Below are positions 8,516 through 16,444 of a stretch of DNA of 64,000 nucleotides, piece by piece; position 1 is the first letter of the stretch; every line of letters starts with the position of its first letter. The translations under genes and the position numbers were made by a program. Below the pieces are notes generated by a model. It searched no databases, was not told the origin of the DNA, and was given only the letters and a program-made list of their open reading frames with translations. Origin of the DNA: JBFXJF01 sp050175155 (lineage in GTDB: Bacteria; Bacillota; Bacilli; Tepidibacillales; Tepidibacillaceae); contig JBFXJF010000003.1 in assembly GCA_050175155.1 (NCBI GenBank), positions 101,900-165,899 of the forward strand, written 5' to 3'.

Positions 8516-8576
8516 AAAAATGCATTAATTATTGGAAAAATAATTATAAACTTACCTTGCATTTTTGATTTTTTCA
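8516..8576 (+). terminator. Terminator-like structure between ymxH and dpaA
   Basis: AAAAATGCA (8516-8524) pairs with TGCATTTTT (8558-8566); inside is a second hairpin AATTATT-GGAAA-AATAATT (8527-8545). A T-rich tail follows. It may end ymxH transcription or attenuate read-through into dpaA. Confidence 0.5.
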
Positions 8577-8607
8577 AGTAAAATGTTTGGAAAGGGGTAA
8601 CGTTAAA

Positions 8608-9507
8608 TTGCTGACTGGAATTAGAGTTGGTTTTATAGGTGGTGACGCTCGTCAACTTGAAGTAATTAAAAAAATTTCTAGTATGGATGCTATAGTTACT
8701 TTGATAGGTTTTGAAAATATAGAAAATAATTTTAAGGATATTTATTTTGGAGAATTAGATAATGTTGTCATTCAAAACGTTGATGTTCTTATACTTCCAA
8801 TAATAGGAACTGATGATGAAGGATATATTGAAAGTATTTTTAGTGAAAAAAAAATAATGCTGTCTAAAGATTGTTTGTCAAAATTTCCAAATAACAGTAT
8901 TTTATTTACTGGTATAGCAAGGCCTTACTTAAAAAATATGTGTGATGAATTAAACATTAATTTAGTTGAATTATTAAATCGTGATGATGTTGCAATTTAT
9001 AATTCCATTCCTACTGTTGAAGGAGCGTTGATGTTTACTATTCAGAACACTGACTTTACAATACATGGGTCAAAGGCAATTGTATTAGGTTTTGGCAGAA
9101 CAGGAATTACCTTAGCTAGAGTTTTAGATGCTTTGGGAGCAAGTGTAAGCGTAGGAGTAAGGAAAATAGAATATATGGCAAGGATTTATGAAATGGGGTT
9201 GGAATCATTTCATATTGATGATTTAGATAAGAATGTATCAGAAGTAGATTTGTTATTTAATACTATACCACAAATGATTATTACAGAAAAAATAATTGCA
9301 AATATGCCTCTGCATGCTTTTATATTTGATTTAGCTTCGAAACCAGGAGGGACAGATTTCCATTATGCAGAAAAAAGAGGTATAAAAGCGATGTTAGCCC
9401 CTGGATTACCTGGTATTATAGCTCCGAAGACAGCTGGAAATATAATCGGTGATGTAATTATTAAGTCGATTATAGAGCATTTTGGTGTTTCGGAGGTAGT
9501 ACAATGA
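8608..9507 (+). CDS. dpaA: Dipicolinate synthase subunit A
   Basis: A 299-residue subunit of the enzyme that makes dipicolinic acid from the DapA product in the mother cell. The N-terminal IRVGFIGGDARQLEVIKK and the Rossmann motif VLGFGRTGITLARVL are the family hallmarks. The start is TTG at 8608, 10 bases after AAAGGGG; the resulting M-LTGIRVGFIGGDARQ matches the known DpaA N-terminus, while the in-frame TTG at 8587 lies before the Shine-Dalgarno. It overlaps dpaB by 4 bases. Many Clostridium species lack this gene pair, so its presence is informative about lineage. Confidence 0.95.
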   Translation: MLTGIRVGFIGGDARQLEVIKKISSMDAIVTLIGFENIENNFKDIYFGELDNVVIQNVDVLILPIIGTDDEGYIESIFSEKKIMLSKDCLSKFPNNSILFTGIARPYLKNMCDELNINLVELLNRDDVAIYNSIPTVEGALMFTIQNTDFTIHGSKAIVLGFGRTGITLARVLDALGASVSVGVRKIEYMARIYEMGLESFHIDDLDKNVSEVDLLFNTIPQMIITEKIIANMPLHAFIFDLASKPGGTDFHYAEKRGIKAMLAPGLPGIIAPKTAGNIIGDVIIKSIIEHFGVSEVVQ

Positions 9508-10097
9508 AAGTATATGGTAAAACAATTGGATTTGCTTTAACCGGTTCTCATTGTACTATTTCAAAAGTTATCCCCCAAATAAAAATACTTGTTGATGAGG
9601 GAGCTAATGTTATACCAATTATTAGTCATAATTTAATGGTTACCGATACGAGATTTGGAGATACAATTAATTGGCAAAGACAGTTAAAAGAAATAACAGG
9701 TAATGAGATTATTACAACAATAGTTGAAGCTGAAAGCATAGGACCTAACAGGTTATTAGATTTGGTTATAATAGCACCAGCTACTGGTAATACAATTAGC
9801 AAATTGGCTAACGCAATTACGGATACGGCAGTTTTAATGGCTACCAAAGCACATTTAAGAAACATGAAACCTGTTGTAATAGCTATATCTACTAACGATG
9901 GTCTTGGTCTAAACGGTCAAAACATAGGAAAACTATTTTCAACTAAAAATATATTTCTAGTTCCATTCGGACAAGATTCACCTTTTAAAAAGCCGAATTC
10001 ATTAGTTGCAAAAATGGATATGATTTTAGAAACATGTGAATATGCTTTAGAAAACAAACAGATTCAACCAGTTATTATAGCAAAATTTAATGATTAA
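9504..10097 (+). CDS. dpaB: Dipicolinate synthase subunit B
   Basis: A 197-residue flavoprotein-like subunit that pairs with DpaA to form dipicolinate synthase. FALTGSHCTI near the N-terminus and IIAPATGNTISKLANAITD in the middle are typical of DpaB and the wider HFCD flavoprotein fold. GGAGG precedes the ATG, which overlaps the dpaA stop (ATGA). Full length for the family. Product DPA chelates calcium in the spore core and gives heat resistance. Confidence 0.95.
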   Translation: MKVYGKTIGFALTGSHCTISKVIPQIKILVDEGANVIPIISHNLMVTDTRFGDTINWQRQLKEITGNEIITTIVEAESIGPNRLLDLVIIAPATGNTISKLANAITDTAVLMATKAHLRNMKPVVIAISTNDGLGLNGQNIGKLFSTKNIFLVPFGQDSPFKKPNSLVAKMDMILETCEYALENKQIQPVIIAKFND

Positions 10098-10124
10098 CAA
10101 TAATGAATTTTCAGGAGGAAAAAT

Positions 10125-11177
10125 ATGAACAAGAAATCAAGCTATAATGTTGCAATTGTTGGAGCTACTGGTGCGGTAGGAAAACAGATATTACGCCTTT
10201 TAGAGGAGAGAAAATTTCCGGTAAATAATCTTAAATTGTTATCCTCTAGCCGTTCTAAGGGAACCATTATTAATTTTAAAGGAAATGATTTAGTAGTTGA
10301 AGAAGCAACTCCTGAAAGTTTTATTGATATCGATTTTGCACTTTTCAGCGCAGGCGGTAGTGTCAGTAAAGCGTTAGCACATAGTGCAGTTTTAGAAGGA
10401 GCAATAGTTATTGATAATACAAATGCTTTTAGAATGGAACAAAGTGTTCCATTAATTGTACCGGAAGTGAATATAGATGCAGCGAAAAATCATAATGGAA
10501 TTATAGCCAATCCTAACTGTTCAACAATACAAATGGTAACTGCTTTAAAACCATTATATGATAAATACGGTATTGAAAAAATTATAGTTTCAACATATCA
10601 GGCTGTTTCAGGGGCGGGTATTAAAGCCATTAATGAGCTAGTTAACCAAACTAAACAATTTATAAATAATGAAGAAGTAACAAAAGAAGTATTACCTGTA
10701 TCCGCGTTACCTGTTAAAAAACAGATTGCCTTTAATGCAATTCCACAAATAGATGTATTTGAAGAAAATGGATATACACTTGAAGAGATGAAGATGGTTA
10801 AGGAAACTAAGAAAATTTTTAATGATCAATCAATTAAAGTAACAGCAACATGTGTAAGGATACCCGTTTTATTTGGACACTCTGAATCAGTATATGTTGA
10901 ATTAAAAAAAGATTTTGATCTTAATGATGTTAAGAGTCTACTTTCAAACATGTCTGGTGTGGTATTGTTGGATAATCCTAATATACAAGAATATCCGACA
11001 GCGGTAGATTCTGCTGGTAAGATTGAAGTTTTTGTTGGAAGGTTAAGGAGAGATCTTGATAATCCGAGAGGACTAAACATGTGGATAGTATCGGATAATC
11101 TTTTAAAAGGCGCTGCATGGAATGCTGTTCAAATAGCTGAGAAGATTATTGGATTTGAAAAACATGATTCAAAATAA
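10125..11177 (+). CDS. asd: Aspartate-semialdehyde dehydrogenase
   Basis: A 350-residue NADPH-dependent enzyme that reduces aspartyl phosphate to aspartate semialdehyde. The nucleotide motif VGATGAVGK is at about residues 12-20 and the catalytic cysteine is Cys132 in ANPNCSTIQ. AGGAGG precedes the ATG. It lies 27 bases behind dpaB, and its 3' end overlaps dapG by 14 bases, so precursor supply is tied to DPA synthesis, as in the B. subtilis spoVF-asd-dapG-dapA cluster. Confidence 0.96.
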   Translation: MNKKSSYNVAIVGATGAVGKQILRLLEERKFPVNNLKLLSSSRSKGTIINFKGNDLVVEEATPESFIDIDFALFSAGGSVSKALAHSAVLEGAIVIDNTNAFRMEQSVPLIVPEVNIDAAKNHNGIIANPNCSTIQMVTALKPLYDKYGIEKIIVSTYQAVSGAGIKAINELVNQTKQFINNEEVTKEVLPVSALPVKKQIAFNAIPQIDVFEENGYTLEEMKMVKETKKIFNDQSIKVTATCVRIPVLFGHSESVYVELKKDFDLNDVKSLLSNMSGVVLLDNPNIQEYPTAVDSAGKIEVFVGRLRRDLDNPRGLNMWIVSDNLLKGAAWNAVQIAEKIIGFEKHDSK

Positions 11178-12390
11178 TAATATAATTGTTCAAAAATTCG
11201 GTGGTTCTTCTTTAACAGAAAAAGAACACAGAGAAAAAGTTATAAATCATATAAAAGATCAACTTGCCAAAGCAAAGAAAATTGTTGTTGTCGTATCAGC
11301 TATGGGGAGAAAAGGAGATCCATATGCTACGGATACTTTAATAAATCATATTAAAGAAAATGGAAATAGTCTACAAAATAGAGAAATGGATTTACTATTA
11401 AGCTGTGGCGAAATTATTTCAGCTACTACCTTAAGTAGCATGTTAAGTGAAGTTCAAATAAAAAATATTGTTCTTACAGGTGGTCAAGCTGGTATAATTA
11501 CGAATAATAATTTTTCAAATGCTCAGATAAAAACGATTAAACCAAAAAGAGTATTAGAAGAACTAGAAAAGGGTTATGTTGTAATTATAACTGGGTTTCA
11601 GGGAATAACTGAAACAGGAGATATTACCACTTTAGGACGTGGTGGATCGGATACAACTGCAACCGCAATAGGTGTAGCTTTGCAGGCTGAAATTGTGGAT
11701 ATTTTTACTGATGTTCAAGGTATTATGTCTGCTGACCCTAGAATCGTAAAGGAAGCTGAACAGTTATTAGCAGTATCCTATGAGGAAATATGTAATTTAA
11801 CAAATCAAGGAGCAAAAGTTATTCATCCTAGGGCAGTAGAAATAGCAATGGGACATAAAATTCCGATTAGAGTAAGATCTACCTTTTCTAACGATGAGGG
11901 AACTTTAGTAACTTCTCTTGATAAGCTTAAGCTTCATAAGCAAGAATTAAAAATTAAAGACAGAATTATAACGGGAATTACTCAGGTATCTAATATTGCA
12001 CAAATCAAAGTTAATGTACAAGAAGACCAGTACGATACCCAATTAAAAGTATTTAAGGCAATGGCAGATGATAATATAAGTGTTGACTTTATTAACGTTA
12101 ATCAATTTTGTGTAACATTTACTGTTAATGAATCTGTAATTGAAAAAGTTCAAAAAATTCTTAAATCTAAGGGATATGATCCGATAATTACCAGTAACTG
12201 TGCAAAAATTTCAATTATTGGCGCTGGAATGGCCGGTGTACCGGGTGTAATGGCCTATATAGTTGAGGCATTAACTAATATTAATGTTCAGATTCTACAA
12301 TCAGCAGATTCTCATACTACAATATGGGTATTAGTTAAAGAAGAGGAAATGGATATAGCAATTAAAGCATTGCATCACAAATTTTATTAA
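11164..12390 (+). CDS. dapG: Aspartate kinase (DapG-type)
   Basis: A 408-residue enzyme that phosphorylates aspartate, the first step toward diaminopimelate, lysine and DPA. The kinase motif KFGGSSL is at residues 11-17, TLGRGGSDTTA in the middle, and two ACT domains fill the C-terminal third, the usual site of feedback by diaminopimelate or lysine. I start at ATG 11164, where the protein begins M-IQNNNIIVQKFGG; an in-frame TTG at 11149 lacks a good ribosome site. Context and the B. subtilis order identify it as DapG, the diaminopimelate-sensitive kinase; the feedback specificity itself is not visible. Confidence 0.93.
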   Translation: MIQNNNIIVQKFGGSSLTEKEHREKVINHIKDQLAKAKKIVVVVSAMGRKGDPYATDTLINHIKENGNSLQNREMDLLLSCGEIISATTLSSMLSEVQIKNIVLTGGQAGIITNNNFSNAQIKTIKPKRVLEELEKGYVVIITGFQGITETGDITTLGRGGSDTTATAIGVALQAEIVDIFTDVQGIMSADPRIVKEAEQLLAVSYEEICNLTNQGAKVIHPRAVEIAMGHKIPIRVRSTFSNDEGTLVTSLDKLKLHKQELKIKDRIITGITQVSNIAQIKVNVQEDQYDTQLKVFKAMADDNISVDFINVNQFCVTFTVNESVIEKVQKILKSKGYDPIITSNCAKISIIGAGMAGVPGVMAYIVEALTNINVQILQSADSHTTIWVLVKEEEMDIAIKALHHKFY

Positions 12391-12404
12391 TTATAAGGAG
12401 TGGC

Positions 12405-13286
12405 ATGATGAATTTTGGAAGATTAATGACTGCAATGGTATCCCCTTTTGATAATGACTTAGAGATTAACCTAAAAGAGACTGAGAAGTTAGTTAATCAT
12501 CTAATTAACCAAGGAACCGATACCATAGTTGTAGCAGGAACCACAGGTGAATCCCCAACGCTATCTAATGAAGAAAAAATCTTATTATTTACGAAAGTTG
12601 TTGAGTTCGCTAAAGGTAGGGCAAAAGTTATAGCGGGAACTGGAACAAACAATACAAAGACCTCTATAGAATTAACAAAGAGAGCTGAGCAAACTGGAGT
12701 AGATGGTATAATGTTAGTAACACCTTACTATAATAAACCTTCTCAAGAGGGCTTATATTATCACTTCAATACAATTGCAAATGAAACTAAATTGCCTGTT
12801 ATGATTTATAATATTCCTAGTCGCGCAGGGATCAATGTTAGTGCTGAAACAATTATTAAGCTATCCAAAACCTCAAATATTTTTTCAGTTAAAGAGGCTA
12901 GTGGAGATATAGTTCAAATGAGTGAAATTATTAAAAATACTGATGATGATTTTCTTCTCTATAGTGGTGATGATAAATTTAATTTACCTGTACTTGCTAT
13001 TGGTGGCTACGGCAGTGTAAGTGTAGCTAGTCATGTATGTGGATTAGAAATAAAGAACATGATTGAGCACTTTTTTAATGGAGAAACTAAACTTGCATCT
13101 CAATTACATTTAAAGCTAATATCAATCTTTGAAGGTATATTTATTACTTCAAATCCATCTCCAATAAAGGAATTGTTAAATCAAATAGGATTAAATGTAG
13201 GTTCAGTTAGACCACCACTAATGAAAGTAAGCGACGAACAGGCTTTATTTTTAAGAAATACATACCAAAAATTAAAGTCTAACTAA
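12405..13286 (+). CDS. dapA: 4-hydroxy-tetrahydrodipicolinate synthase
   Basis: A 293-residue class I aldolase that condenses pyruvate with aspartate semialdehyde. The Schiff-base lysine is Lys163 in FSVKEASGD, the proton-relay tyrosine is Tyr135 in MIYNIP, and GTTGESPTLS forms the entrance of the site. Two ATG codons stand together at 12405 and 12408 behind AGGAG. It is the last gene of the dpaAB-asd-dapG-dapA operon, and its product is the direct substrate of DpaAB. Confidence 0.96.
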   Translation: MMNFGRLMTAMVSPFDNDLEINLKETEKLVNHLINQGTDTIVVAGTTGESPTLSNEEKILLFTKVVEFAKGRAKVIAGTGTNNTKTSIELTKRAEQTGVDGIMLVTPYYNKPSQEGLYYHFNTIANETKLPVMIYNIPSRAGINVSAETIIKLSKTSNIFSVKEASGDIVQMSEIIKNTDDDFLLYSGDDKFNLPVLAIGGYGSVSVASHVCGLEIKNMIEHFFNGETKLASQLHLKLISIFEGIFITSNPSPIKELLNQIGLNVGSVRPPLMKVSDEQALFLRNTYQKLKSN

Positions 13287-13292
13287 TATTTG

Positions 13293-13351
13293 AAAATTAA
13301 AAACTAAGGAGATTCGGTTAATTATATCGTTTCTTTTTAGTTTTTAATTTT
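13293..13351 (+). terminator. Long-stem terminator after dapA
   Basis: AAAATTAAAAACTA at 13293-13306 is a perfect complement of TAGTTTTTAATTTT at 13338-13351; pairing continues inward with G-T pairs and two T/T mismatches. The long A/T stem with T-rich right arm is consistent with termination in both directions. Confidence 0.65.
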
Positions 13352-13396
13352 ATTTAGTCCTCAAATAGACAATTTTAAGATTTTTAATATAAAATC

Positions 13397-13426
13397 TTGT
13401 CTTTTATATTTTCATTAATGTATAAT
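13397..13426 (+). promoter_or_regulatory. Promoter for rnj
   Basis: TTGTCT at 13397-13402 and TATAAT at 13421-13426 with an 18-base spacer, about 65 bases before the chosen TTG start. Confidence 0.6.
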
Positions 13427-13490
13427 ATATCTCTAGTGATTAGTGCGGTTGTTTGTTAGTTACTATAACTTAATACAAGGAGGCGAAAAA

Positions 13491-15164
13491 TTGTCCAAAG
13501 CTAACGACAAATTGAAAGTTTATGCTTTAGGGGGATTAGGTGAGATTGGTAAGAATATGTATGTCTTTGAATATGGAGAGGACATTATTGTTATTGATAC
13601 AGGGCTTAAATTTCCTGAAGAAGATTTACTAGGTATTGATTTAGTAATTCCTGATTCTAGTTATCTTATAGATAATAAAGATAAGGTAAAAGCTGTTTTG
13701 CTTACACATGGTCATGAAGATCATATTGGAGGATTACACTATTTTCTTAAAGAAATTAATGTACCAGTATATGGAACTAAATTAACACTTGGTTTTGTTG
13801 AAAGTAAGTTGAAGGAAGCACAAATTCTAAATCAATCAAAATTAGTCCTGATAAATAGTGACTCTATCTTGAATATTGGAGTATTTAAGGTATCATTTTT
13901 TAGGACTAATCACAGTGTTCCAGATTCAGTGGGTATAGCATTAGAAACTCCCGAAGGAGTAATTGTTCATTCAGGCGATTTTAAGTTTGATTTTACTCCA
14001 GTAGATAATCAACTTCCTGAAATTAATAAATTAGCTGAGATTGGTAAAAAGGGAGTTTTGCTATTACTTTCTGATAGCACAAATGCTGAAAGAGAAGGAT
14101 ATACTCATTCTGAACGTTCAGTAAGAGAGTCTTTAAATGAAGTTTTCAGGAAGGCGAATCAAAGAATAATTGTTGCAACTTTTGCATCAAATATTCATCG
14201 TATTCAACAAATAGTTGATGCGGCAATAGAGCATGAAAGAAAAATTGCAATCGTAGGTCGGAGTATGGTTAATGTTGTTAATATTGGTACGGATTTAGGA
14301 TATTTACATATACCTAATAATATGATTATAGAAGTGGAAGACATAAAAAAAATACCCGCTGAAAAAGTAGTGATTCTATGTACTGGTAGCCAGGGTGAAC
14401 CGATGTCAGCATTAACTAGAATGGCAAGATCAAATCATCGTCAAATAGAAATATTATCAGGTGATACTGTGATATTAGCAGCAACTCCAATTCCTGGTAA
14501 TGAGAAAAATGTTTCCAGAACGGTTGACCAATTATTTAGAATTGGTGCCAAAGTTATTTATGGACCTAATTCTTTATCGAAAGTACATGTATCAGGACAT
14601 GCTAGCCAAGAAGAATTAAAACTAATGTTAACCTTATTAAAACCAAGATATTTTATTCCCATTCATGGAGAATATCGAATGTTAAAATTACATTCCGATT
14701 TAGCTGAAACTATGGGTGTATTAAAAGAAAATATTTTTGTTATGGACAATGGAGACACTGTCGAAATTAGTGACGGAATAGCAAGATTAGGTCCAAAAGT
14801 ACCAGTTGGTATTGTTTTAATAGATGGGTTAGGTGTTGGTGATGTTGGAAACATAGTTTTAAGGGACCGCAGACTATTATCACAAGATGGAATACTTGTT
14901 GTTGTTGTAACATTGAGTAAGCAAAGTCCTAAGATTTTAGCTGGACCTGACATTATATCAAGAGGATTTGTATACGTTAGAGAATCAGAAGAATTATTAG
15001 ATGAAGCAAACCGCATAGTAACCGCAACGCTACAGAAATTAATGGGCGAAAATATTAATGAGTGGTCTTCGTTAAAAACAGGTGTAAGAGAAGCGCTAGG
15101 AAAATTCTTATATGAAAAGACACGAAGAAGACCAATGATTTTACCTATTATAATGGAAGCATAA
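13491..15164 (+). CDS. rnj: Ribonuclease J
   Basis: A 557-residue metallo-beta-lactamase/beta-CASP ribonuclease with 5'-3' exo and endo activity. The zinc motif HGHEDH is at residues 73-78; SGDFKFD and HVSGHAS are later active-site motifs; the C-terminal domain ends in RRRPMILP. The start is TTG at 13491, 7 bases after AAGGAGG at 13477-13483; an in-frame GTG at 13443 has no ribosome site. By position it corresponds to B. subtilis rnjB, but J1 and J2 cannot be told apart without an alignment. It cooperates with RNase Y and PNPase. Confidence 0.93.
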   Translation: MSKANDKLKVYALGGLGEIGKNMYVFEYGEDIIVIDTGLKFPEEDLLGIDLVIPDSSYLIDNKDKVKAVLLTHGHEDHIGGLHYFLKEINVPVYGTKLTLGFVESKLKEAQILNQSKLVLINSDSILNIGVFKVSFFRTNHSVPDSVGIALETPEGVIVHSGDFKFDFTPVDNQLPEINKLAEIGKKGVLLLLSDSTNAEREGYTHSERSVRESLNEVFRKANQRIIVATFASNIHRIQQIVDAAIEHERKIAIVGRSMVNVVNIGTDLGYLHIPNNMIIEVEDIKKIPAEKVVILCTGSQGEPMSALTRMARSNHRQIEILSGDTVILAATPIPGNEKNVSRTVDQLFRIGAKVIYGPNSLSKVHVSGHASQEELKLMLTLLKPRYFIPIHGEYRMLKLHSDLAETMGVLKENIFVMDNGDTVEISDGIARLGPKVPVGIVLIDGLGVGDVGNIVLRDRRLLSQDGILVVVVTLSKQSPKILAGPDIISRGFVYVRESEELLDEANRIVTATLQKLMGENINEWSSLKTGVREALGKFLYEKTRRRPMILPIIMEA

Positions 15165-15174
15165 TAATTTATAT

Positions 15175-15200
15175 AAAGCAGCCACATTTGGCTGCTTTTA
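15175..15200 (+). terminator. Terminator after rnj
   Basis: A 10-bp perfect stem, AAAGCAGCCA (15175-15184) with TGGCTGCTTT (15189-15198), loop CATT, followed by T-rich sequence. Confidence 0.88.
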
Positions 15201-15259
15201 TTTATTGTATTTTTTTAATAGTTATAGAGGATAATAAATAAAATAAAGGAGGAATTAAA

Positions 15260-16015
15260 ATGAACGAGAACGTTAATTCTGTTATTGAATCAGACCCAGA
15301 AGTACCGGATGCCGAGGGTACTGAAAATCCAAAGAAAAGTATAGCTGACAATATTCAAGCGCTTGGTCAAACAAATATTCCGGCATTTGATAGTAATGTT
15401 TTTACCTTAAATATTATTGGTCAAGTAGAGGGACATCTAGTTCTACCTCCACAAAATAAAACGACTAAATACGAACATATAATTCCTCAACTTGTCGCTG
15501 CTGAGCAAAACCCAAAAATAGAAGGAATATTAGTTATTTTAAATACAGTTGGTGGGGATGTAGAGGCAGGATTAGCTATTTCAGAAATGATAGCATCTTC
15601 TTCTAAGCCAACAGTGACAGTTGTTTTAGGTGGTGGACACTCTATTGGAGTACCAATAGCTGTTTCTTCTGATTATTCTTTTATTTGTGAAAGTGCAACT
15701 ATGACAATTCATCCAGTGCGATTATCTGGAATAGTAATTGGCGTACCGCAAACGTTTGAATATTTAGATAAGATGCAAGATAGGGTAGTGAAATTTGTAA
15801 CACTTCATTCTGATATTTCCGAAGAAAAATTTAAGGAGTTAATGTTTAAAACTGGCGATCTAGCTAGAGACATAGGTACAAACGTAATTGGTTCTGATGC
15901 AGTCAAGTATGGTCTGATTAACAAAGTTGGAGGTATAGGCGACGCAATAAAGGAATTAAACAAGAGAATAAAAGAAAATAGATTAACTCAAGATAATGAA
16001 GGTATAATCCAATGA
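15260..16015 (+). CDS. tepA: ClpP-like serine protease, TepA family
   Basis: A 251-residue protein of the ClpP/crotonase fold. An acidic, variable N-terminus of about 45 residues leads into the protease-like domain, with NTVGGDVEAGLAI forming the oxyanion region, the nucleophile Ser128 in GGHSIG and His151 in TIHPVRLSG. TepA in B. subtilis was described as a translocation-enhancing protein and a possible signal-peptide or spore peptidase; its true role is uncertain. AAAGGAGG precedes the ATG. It overlaps the YlzJ-like gene by 4 bases, the same pair as in Bacilli. Confidence 0.88.
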   Translation: MNENVNSVIESDPEVPDAEGTENPKKSIADNIQALGQTNIPAFDSNVFTLNIIGQVEGHLVLPPQNKTTKYEHIIPQLVAAEQNPKIEGILVILNTVGGDVEAGLAISEMIASSSKPTVTVVLGGGHSIGVPIAVSSDYSFICESATMTIHPVRLSGIVIGVPQTFEYLDKMQDRVVKFVTLHSDISEEKFKELMFKTGDLARDIGTNVIGSDAVKYGLINKVGGIGDAIKELNKRIKENRLTQDNEGIIQ

Positions 16016-16233
16016 TTATGTACAGCACTGTGCCTATTGAAGTAATATTCGAAAATTATGATAAAATGAAATTAAATTATCGTGAAATTCAATTTGGTCA
16101 TATTAATATGGTTGTTGAACAATTATCAGGGTCAGAAGGGAAGATTGTGAGACTGATAAGTCCAATAGCCCAGGATTATCTCTTGCCACAGTATCAACCT
16201 GGCAATATAATTAGGTTTAATCCAACATTATAA
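16012..16233 (+). CDS. YlzJ-like protein
   Basis: A 73-residue protein starting MIMYSTVPIEVIFE, which matches the N-terminus of YlzJ-like proteins. The function of this family is unknown. It starts inside the tepA stop (ATGA) and is followed by a terminator, so it is translated with tepA. Gene order tepA-ylzJ-spoIIIE is conserved in Bacilli. Confidence 0.75.
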   Translation: MIMYSTVPIEVIFENYDKMKLNYREIQFGHINMVVEQLSGSEGKIVRLISPIAQDYLLPQYQPGNIIRFNPTL

Positions 16234-16255
16234 TTTAATTAAAAATAAAATAAAT

Positions 16256-16309
16256 AAAACCATTCCTTTGTAAACACAAGTTAGTTATTATTAAAAAGGA
16301 ATGGTTTTT
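16256..16309 (+). terminator. Terminator after the tepA-ylzJ pair
   Basis: AAAACCATTCCTTT (16256-16269) pairs with AAAGGAATGGTTTT (16295-16308) across a 25-base loop, followed by T. Confidence 0.75.
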
Positions 16310-16363
16310 GAATGTTTCTAAAATATCTTAAATTATTAGCGTATGTTGTTTATTTTTTACACA

Positions 16364-16372
16364 TGTTATAAT
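16364..16372 (+). promoter_or_regulatory. Extended -10 promoter for spoIIIE/ftsK
   Basis: TGTTATAAT at 16364-16372 is a TGn-TATAAT extended -10. A weak TTGTTT lies 15 bases upstream of the -10. It is about 70 bases before the gene. Confidence 0.5.
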
Positions 16373-16444
16373 TATTAATAAGTAAAATATTATTTATTTT
16401 TACAAATTTATTAATATTTTAGATGATTGAGAGTGGAGAGAATT

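Noticed and set aside
14663..15187. 174-codon minus-strand reading frame opposite rnj
   Set aside because: It lies opposite conserved RNase J sequence and even crosses the terminator; no family resemblance.
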